22,062 nucleotides of DNA from Stephanodiscus triporus (lineage: Eukaryota > Bacillariophyta > Thalassiosirophyceae > Thalassiosirales > Thalassiosiraceae), in contig JALLAZ010000132.1 in the NCBI GenBank assembly GCA_036939755.1, positions 1 through 22,062 of the forward strand, read 5' to 3'. Position 1 is the first letter of the stretch. Every line of letters begins with the position of its first letter. The translations under genes and the position numbers were made by a program. Positions 18,355 through 22,062 of this stretch are shown piece after piece. The notes under the pieces are model-generated. The model had not been told where the DNA came from. It did no database searches and saw nothing but the letters and a program-made list of their open reading frames with translations.

Positions 18355-18925
18355 GATCATGGTAGCAATGAGTTCATGTATGCCGCTTATCTTTTTACTC
18401 TGATGGGTTGCGACTGAATTGGTAAGGTTGCTCACACATTCACCATTTTCTGAACAGGGAGCTGGCGAAGTAGAGAGCGAGAAAGGAAATAAACGAAGAA
18501 TACGGACAATAATTGATCAAATAATTCATTATATACTTTCATTTGTGCTCTGCTAGTATGGTTCAGGGGGTAAAGTACCTTATTGATTTATGTTCCCCAA
18601 CAACAAGCATTGTGCCGTCTCTCTGTCTCATAGTAAATTCTCGGGACGAAGTGTTATCTAAAAAAGACCACAGTAAAGATAGCCCTTCACTGTCTTTCCG
18701 CCTCACCTCTACCAATATATCTCCGTACTCGGGATTTAGTTGTTGTGACCACAGGCTTAGTTGCTTGATCACGCTCACGCGTAGATTTGGGGAGTAAAAT
18801 CCACCACTAGCCACACTCACATCTCAGTGGGGGTTATTGGGATGAAGAGATCATGGCTAATAAGGCAAACCTGTGTTGGGTAATTGAAGTCCAACGCTAA
18901 TTTATAATATATACATCAGAGTACG
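18355..18925. other. Region between convergent genes
   Basis: This region holds the 3' ends of the converging genes at 14349-18354 (+) and 18926-20279 (-). An AATAAA at 18488-18493, about 135 bp past the plus-strand stop, is a possible polyadenylation signal. A minus-strand frame at 18820-18563 (86 codons, no ATG at its start) reads in a protein-like way ('SLLWSFLDNTSSREFTMRQ') but has no recognised domain and does not splice in phase onto the neighbouring gene, so no gene is called. Confidence 0.4.
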
Positions 18926-20279
18926 CTATGGAAAATCAGGGAACACCTTGAAATGGATAAACTTCACTATAATATAGCCCGATGCAACCAGCACCAGGTA
19001 TCGTCCAACGAACAGGTCCAACCCCTCGATTAATTCCCGAAAGATCTTCGGCACGATAAATGGGCAGGTCCGCAAAAAAATGAGATGCGAAGAGACATTG
19101 GAAAAATCGGTTGTCGGCGTTAGGTATTCCACACATTCAATTATTGCTCGCTTGCACTGAGCACGCTCTAATGCAACCACGAAGATGTAAACTCACCTTG
19201 GAAGCCTCGCCAACGGCCTTGACTGCCCCACTCAGCGCCAAAAACGGAACGTCCGCGGGCCTGACCTTCTCGAAATCTACCAACGCAGTCCTCTTATCCT
19301 CCGACCCCCTATTCTTCGACTCGTCGGAATCCAAAGGAGGGCCCACGAGTCTCGTCTTCCAGAATCCGAAGAATGACACGTCCAACGTCACCGGCATGCC
19401 CCGGGCCCTGTCGAAGAAGAAACCCCCGAACAGCCGACATGGCCCGCCCAATACCAGGTCGCCGTAGAATGCGATGATCTGTACCAGCTTCGTCGATCCC
19501 ACGAGTATGAACGTCGTCGCGAGCGCGAATATCGTGCCGGCGAGGAAGGTCTCGACCGTCTCGTGGAGGGGCAGGATCCAGTTCAGTCCGTTCTGCTTAA
19601 CGAACGGCCCGACGGCCTCGTTGAAGAAGCTCTCGACGACGCACAACTCCAGGCGTATGCGCAGCAGTCCCCCGGCGATGAGGGGGCCGTATTCGGAGAA
19701 GTTGTCGTCCCCGACTATCGCGCGGGTGGAGGATTGTAGGAGGCGGTAGAAGGAGTCGGACGCGGCGCAGACGGGACGGAAGGTGTCGGGGTTGAAGTCC
19801 CCCTCGGAGAGGATGGCGGCACGGGCGGAGGCGGGGGGGGGGTCGACGGCGAACGACAGCGATAGGGCGGAGAAGGCCGGGACGACGGGCGCCGCCACCG
19901 CGGCCGCGCGACGGGCGGTCCCCCCCGGGCGGGACGAGGGGACGGCGGAATCCCACCCGTCGCCGCCGAGGTTCATCGGGTCGAACAAGGGGGGCGTCGC
20001 GACGACCCTCTCCCCCCCCCCCGACGTCGCGTCCTCCGTTTCGTCTACCAAGAATGTCAATCTCGACGACTGCAATCCAGGGCCGGAACACTCGCGATGG
20101 ATATCATTCGCCGCGCGGAAGGTCGACGCGAGCGACGAGGTGAGAGACGGCGTCGTCGAGGAGACCGCGACGACGCCGCGGCCGCGGGGAGCGAACGCGT
20201 CGACGTGACGATAATGACGCGAATCCAACCCCACGAGGCCGACTGCCGCGATGAATGACATTGGTTTAAAAATGGCCAT
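18926..20279 (-). CDS. Plastid-targeted membrane protein of unknown function, 2 exons
   Basis: Minus-strand exons 20279-19197 and 19156-18926 give about 437 aa. The intron is only 40 bp (19196-19157, GTGAGT...CTCAG); an acceptor 6 bp further (19151) also keeps the frame. The N terminus has a hydrophobic signal segment (MSFIAAVGLVGL) and a VDAFAP junction at residues 26-31, the ASAFAP-type motif of diatom bipartite plastid presequences, followed by an Arg/Ser/Thr-rich transit-like stretch. Residues 123-152 read TARRAAAVAAPVVPAF and end in an ASA, resembling a twin-arginine thylakoid transfer signal. Residues 244-272 ('FLAGTIFALATTFILVGSTK') form a membrane span, and a second lies near residues 409-430 in exon 2 ('RYLVLVASGYIIVKFIHF'). 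I do not recognise the family. Location in or at a plastid membrane is inferred from these signals. Confidence 0.72.
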
Positions 20280-20520
20280 TGCGAGCTGAGAGGCTGGGGG
20301 CTTTAACGATGCAGAGAGATCAAGGTTATGGTCGTTGCCGCTCTCGCCTTGGCTTGCCTCACTCTTTGTTGACGTCCATCACAACATTATCGTGAGGTCG
20401 TGTAAATTGGAATCAGTACATAAAAAAGATAAGGGTGTCTGGTAGATACGTAGTAGAGTACGTTTCTAGGTACATACCATAGGCCTCCAATTTAGTTATT
20501 TTCTACATCCTAAGATTGGA
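20280..20520. promoter_or_regulatory. 241-bp divergent promoter region
   Basis: This separates the head-to-head starts of the plastid membrane protein gene (ATG at 20279, minus) and the mitochondrial ribosomal protein gene (ATG at 20521, plus). Its AT-rich part at about 20400-20515 contains TACATAAAAAAG and several TACGTA/GGTACATACC-type short inverted motifs. No canonical TATA box stands out on either strand. Shared or bidirectional promoter use is inferred from spacing. Confidence 0.4.
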
Positions 20521-21042
20521 ATGAGGTCGGCACTACGACAGCTGTGCCGCCACGGCGTCGAGGCCCTACGGCCGCAGAAGGTCAACGACAAGTGGCGCGG
20601 TCCCGCAATATCGAGGCGCGTCGCCGCCGACCTGCGGAAGTCGGCTTTGCGGTCCGGCACCTACGGCTCGTTCGACGCGGCCACCGGCGTGGGGTGGGAT
20701 CCCGCGTGGGACGCGCCCGATCGCCGCGGGGGGGGGTGCGGCACGACGGCCGTCGACGTCGTCGTCGACGCAAACGTCGCGGGGGTGGCGGCGGCGGCGG
20801 GGGGGGGGGGGAGCGGGGGGGGGGGGGGGGGGGGGAGCAACGCGGGGTCGATCCAGAGCATACGCCCGCCCAGGGGGCACAAGCGCGATCGGACGCGCGA
20901 GGCGCGAGCGAGGAAGATCGAGGACCTGGTGGCCAAGGCCGACGATAGGATCGAGGAGTACCGTCTCGAGAGGGAGAAGAACAGGCCGCTGCCGGGCATC
21001 GAGGAGGAGTTCAAGAGGGCCGTCAAGGGCTCGTCGTGGTAG
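20521..21042 (+). CDS. Probable mitochondrial large ribosomal subunit protein, mL59/mL64 family
   Basis: A single exon encodes 173 aa. The N terminus (MRSALRQLCRHGVEALR) is basic, amphipathic and free of acidic residues until Glu14, like a mitochondrial targeting sequence. Conserved-looking blocks are 'NDKWRGPAISRRVAADLRK', 'GTYGSFDAATGVGWDPAWD' and, near the C terminus, 'RPPRGHKRDRTREARARKIE', followed by a charged helix and 'NRPLPGIEEEFKRAVKG'. This order (substrate-like W-P-S-R-R-A-L-R, then GVGWDP.WD, then RPP.GHKR..TREAR) matches my recollection of the fungal mitochondrial mL59 protein; a database search would settle it. The two blocks are separated by a Gly-rich linker encoded by long G runs (20799-20811 and 20815-20835), unusual in this family. 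It acts as a structural component of the mitochondrial ribosome if the assignment holds. Confidence 0.65.
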   Translation: MRSALRQLCRHGVEALRPQKVNDKWRGPAISRRVAADLRKSALRSGTYGSFDAATGVGWDPAWDAPDRRGGGCGTTAVDVVVDANVAGVAAAAGGGGSGGGGGGGSNAGSIQSIRPPRGHKRDRTREARARKIEDLVAKADDRIEEYRLEREKNRPLPGIEEEFKRAVKGSSW

Positions 21043-22062
21043 GGGATATTAGGTCGTTAGGATGATCGGGAGGTCGAGTTTTACGAATATCATGCCCTTT
21101 GGGTTATGTCGCGTGTGATTTGGATTATTATTTATTCGGCAAATTTCCTACGCCCATCCCCACGGCCTCTCTTCGAACTTGGCCCGGGTACAGTGAAAGG
21201 GGGAGTTAGGGGGGAGGGGGGATTGCCGAAATTGGTGCCTCATGTCATTTTAGGCTCCAACATCGTGGATCCGACACTGAACCCGGGAGAGGAAACAATT
21301 CTTAAAGAAAAATTTAGCCTCGGTGACTCACAACATCTGGTTACCATAGTTCAGGATAGGGAAATGTAGTGCACATCAATCATCATAAATCTTTCCGCAC
21401 AAAGAAAAAGTTCATTTCCATTTGCATTCCCCATTACAATCTTAGTACACGATTAATCTAAAAAGAAGGCCAACCCACTCTTTGATCAAAGAGGTATCAC
21501 TTCACATAGTAACAGCCCCGGGCAATAGTGGGGTGATGAGGGCATGATGACACGTCCATACCCCCATCCATTTTGATATGTCATATCCCCTATTGTTATT
21601 TGGGGCCGTAGCATATATCCAAGCCCTTTTGCTATGAGTTGATTATGAAAATACTTGATACGAAGTAAGTAGTTGCCCAATGGTGGCGTCCAGAGGCTTC
21701 TAGTGTAGGAGACGTTGCATTGAGCTATGTCATGTGTATCGCACAAAACTTATCCGCATGGTCATCGAAATGGCCCATGACAGAGGTACATCTGTTCGTC
21801 GTGGTTGCCATTTATGCTTGACATAAGAATCATGGCTAAGGACCACGTTATGGTCCATAAAAATTATTAGCGAGCTATTATTGTTAATTAACAGCTTAGC
21901 AGCTATGTTGCGTCCTGATGCCACATTTTTTAATGAGCTTCTTAGCAGGTTGGTAACTAAAATAGCTGAGCTCTTTGGCTTTAATGTGGCAATCAAACTT
22001 TCTATGCTAGGGGCTGTACTCATAAAAAACTAAGCTAGCTTACCTACGAACCAAAAAAAAGT
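21043..22062. other. Terminal region without a recognised gene
   Basis: Several short frames occur on both strands (the longest 97 codons, minus, 22023-21730) but none has a recognisable domain, and the codon use is that of AT-rich non-coding DNA. Small inverted features are present: GGACCA/TGGTCC (21840-21856), the palindrome TGTTAATTAACA (21882-21893) and a TGCCACATT / AATGTGGCA pair at about 21919 and 21982. They may reflect a transposon remnant, but no element could be delimited. Confidence 0.45.

Noticed and set aside
18926..18950. Further splicing of the plastid gene at AAG|GTGTTC (18946) into the 18563-18820 frame
   Set aside because: The donor is phase 0, and none of the available AG acceptors near 18806-18824 is in the matching phase.
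21106..22023. Short genes in the last kilobase (87-, 86- and 97-codon frames)
   Set aside because: No recognisable domain, no sign of coding composition and no supporting splice signals.
1..22062. tRNA, rRNA or other structured RNA genes
   Set aside because: No cloverleaf, rRNA-like core or other familiar RNA was recognised on either strand when reading by eye. A covariance-model scan would be needed to exclude small RNAs.

Overview
The window looks like nuclear DNA of a diatom, most likely a centric one; this is inference, since no marker fixes the species. Four signs point that way. Short GT-AG introns interrupt otherwise long reading frames. A minus-strand protein starts with a signal peptide followed by a 'DAFAP' junction, the bipartite plastid presequence of diatoms and related algae. 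There are remnants of Ty1/copia-type retroelements and of a RecQ-like helicase of the kind scattered through such genomes. GC-rich (ACG/CGT)n low-complexity coding stretches sit next to AT-richer exons.

Layout: (1) 349-5008 (+), a five-exon gene for a large TPR protein (kinesin-light-chain-like repeats, about 1429 aa). (2) 5009-6932, a gene-free stretch with several local repeats, including an 89-bp direct repeat whose two copies both end at a possible splice donor. (3) 6933-8789 (+), a Cys-rich protein with eight 38-residue repeats, each itself two 19-residue half-repeats. (4) 8888-9181, a 49-bp minisatellite. (5) 9360-11616 (+), a broken copia polyprotein that seems to join two copia lineages. 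(6) 11916-13433 (-), a decayed RecQ-like SF2 helicase with a one-base deletion in its Walker A motif, and a 13-bp minisatellite at its 5' end. (7) about 13720-13850, a hairpin-rich candidate MITE. (8) 14349-18354 (+), a two-exon gene for a chromatin/transcription protein of about 1275 aa: acidic/basic low-complexity region, PWWP-like domain, three AT-hooks, a TFIIS-N/IBD-like helical domain and a C-terminal TFIIS-central-like domain. (9) 18926-20279 (-), a two-exon plastid-targeted membrane protein of unknown function. (10) 20521-21042 (+), a probable mitochondrial ribosomal protein of the mL59/mL64 type, divergent from the plastid gene across 241 bp. (11) 21043-22062, nothing recognisable.

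The intact genes (TPR scaffold, chromatin factor, plastid membrane protein, mitoribosome protein) look like unrelated housekeeping or lineage-specific genes flanking a transposon-rich central block at about 9.3-13.9 kb. I see no multi-gene operon-like system. The most distinctive features are the Cys-repeat protein with its duplicated leader, and the PWWP/AT-hook/TFIIS domain combination.
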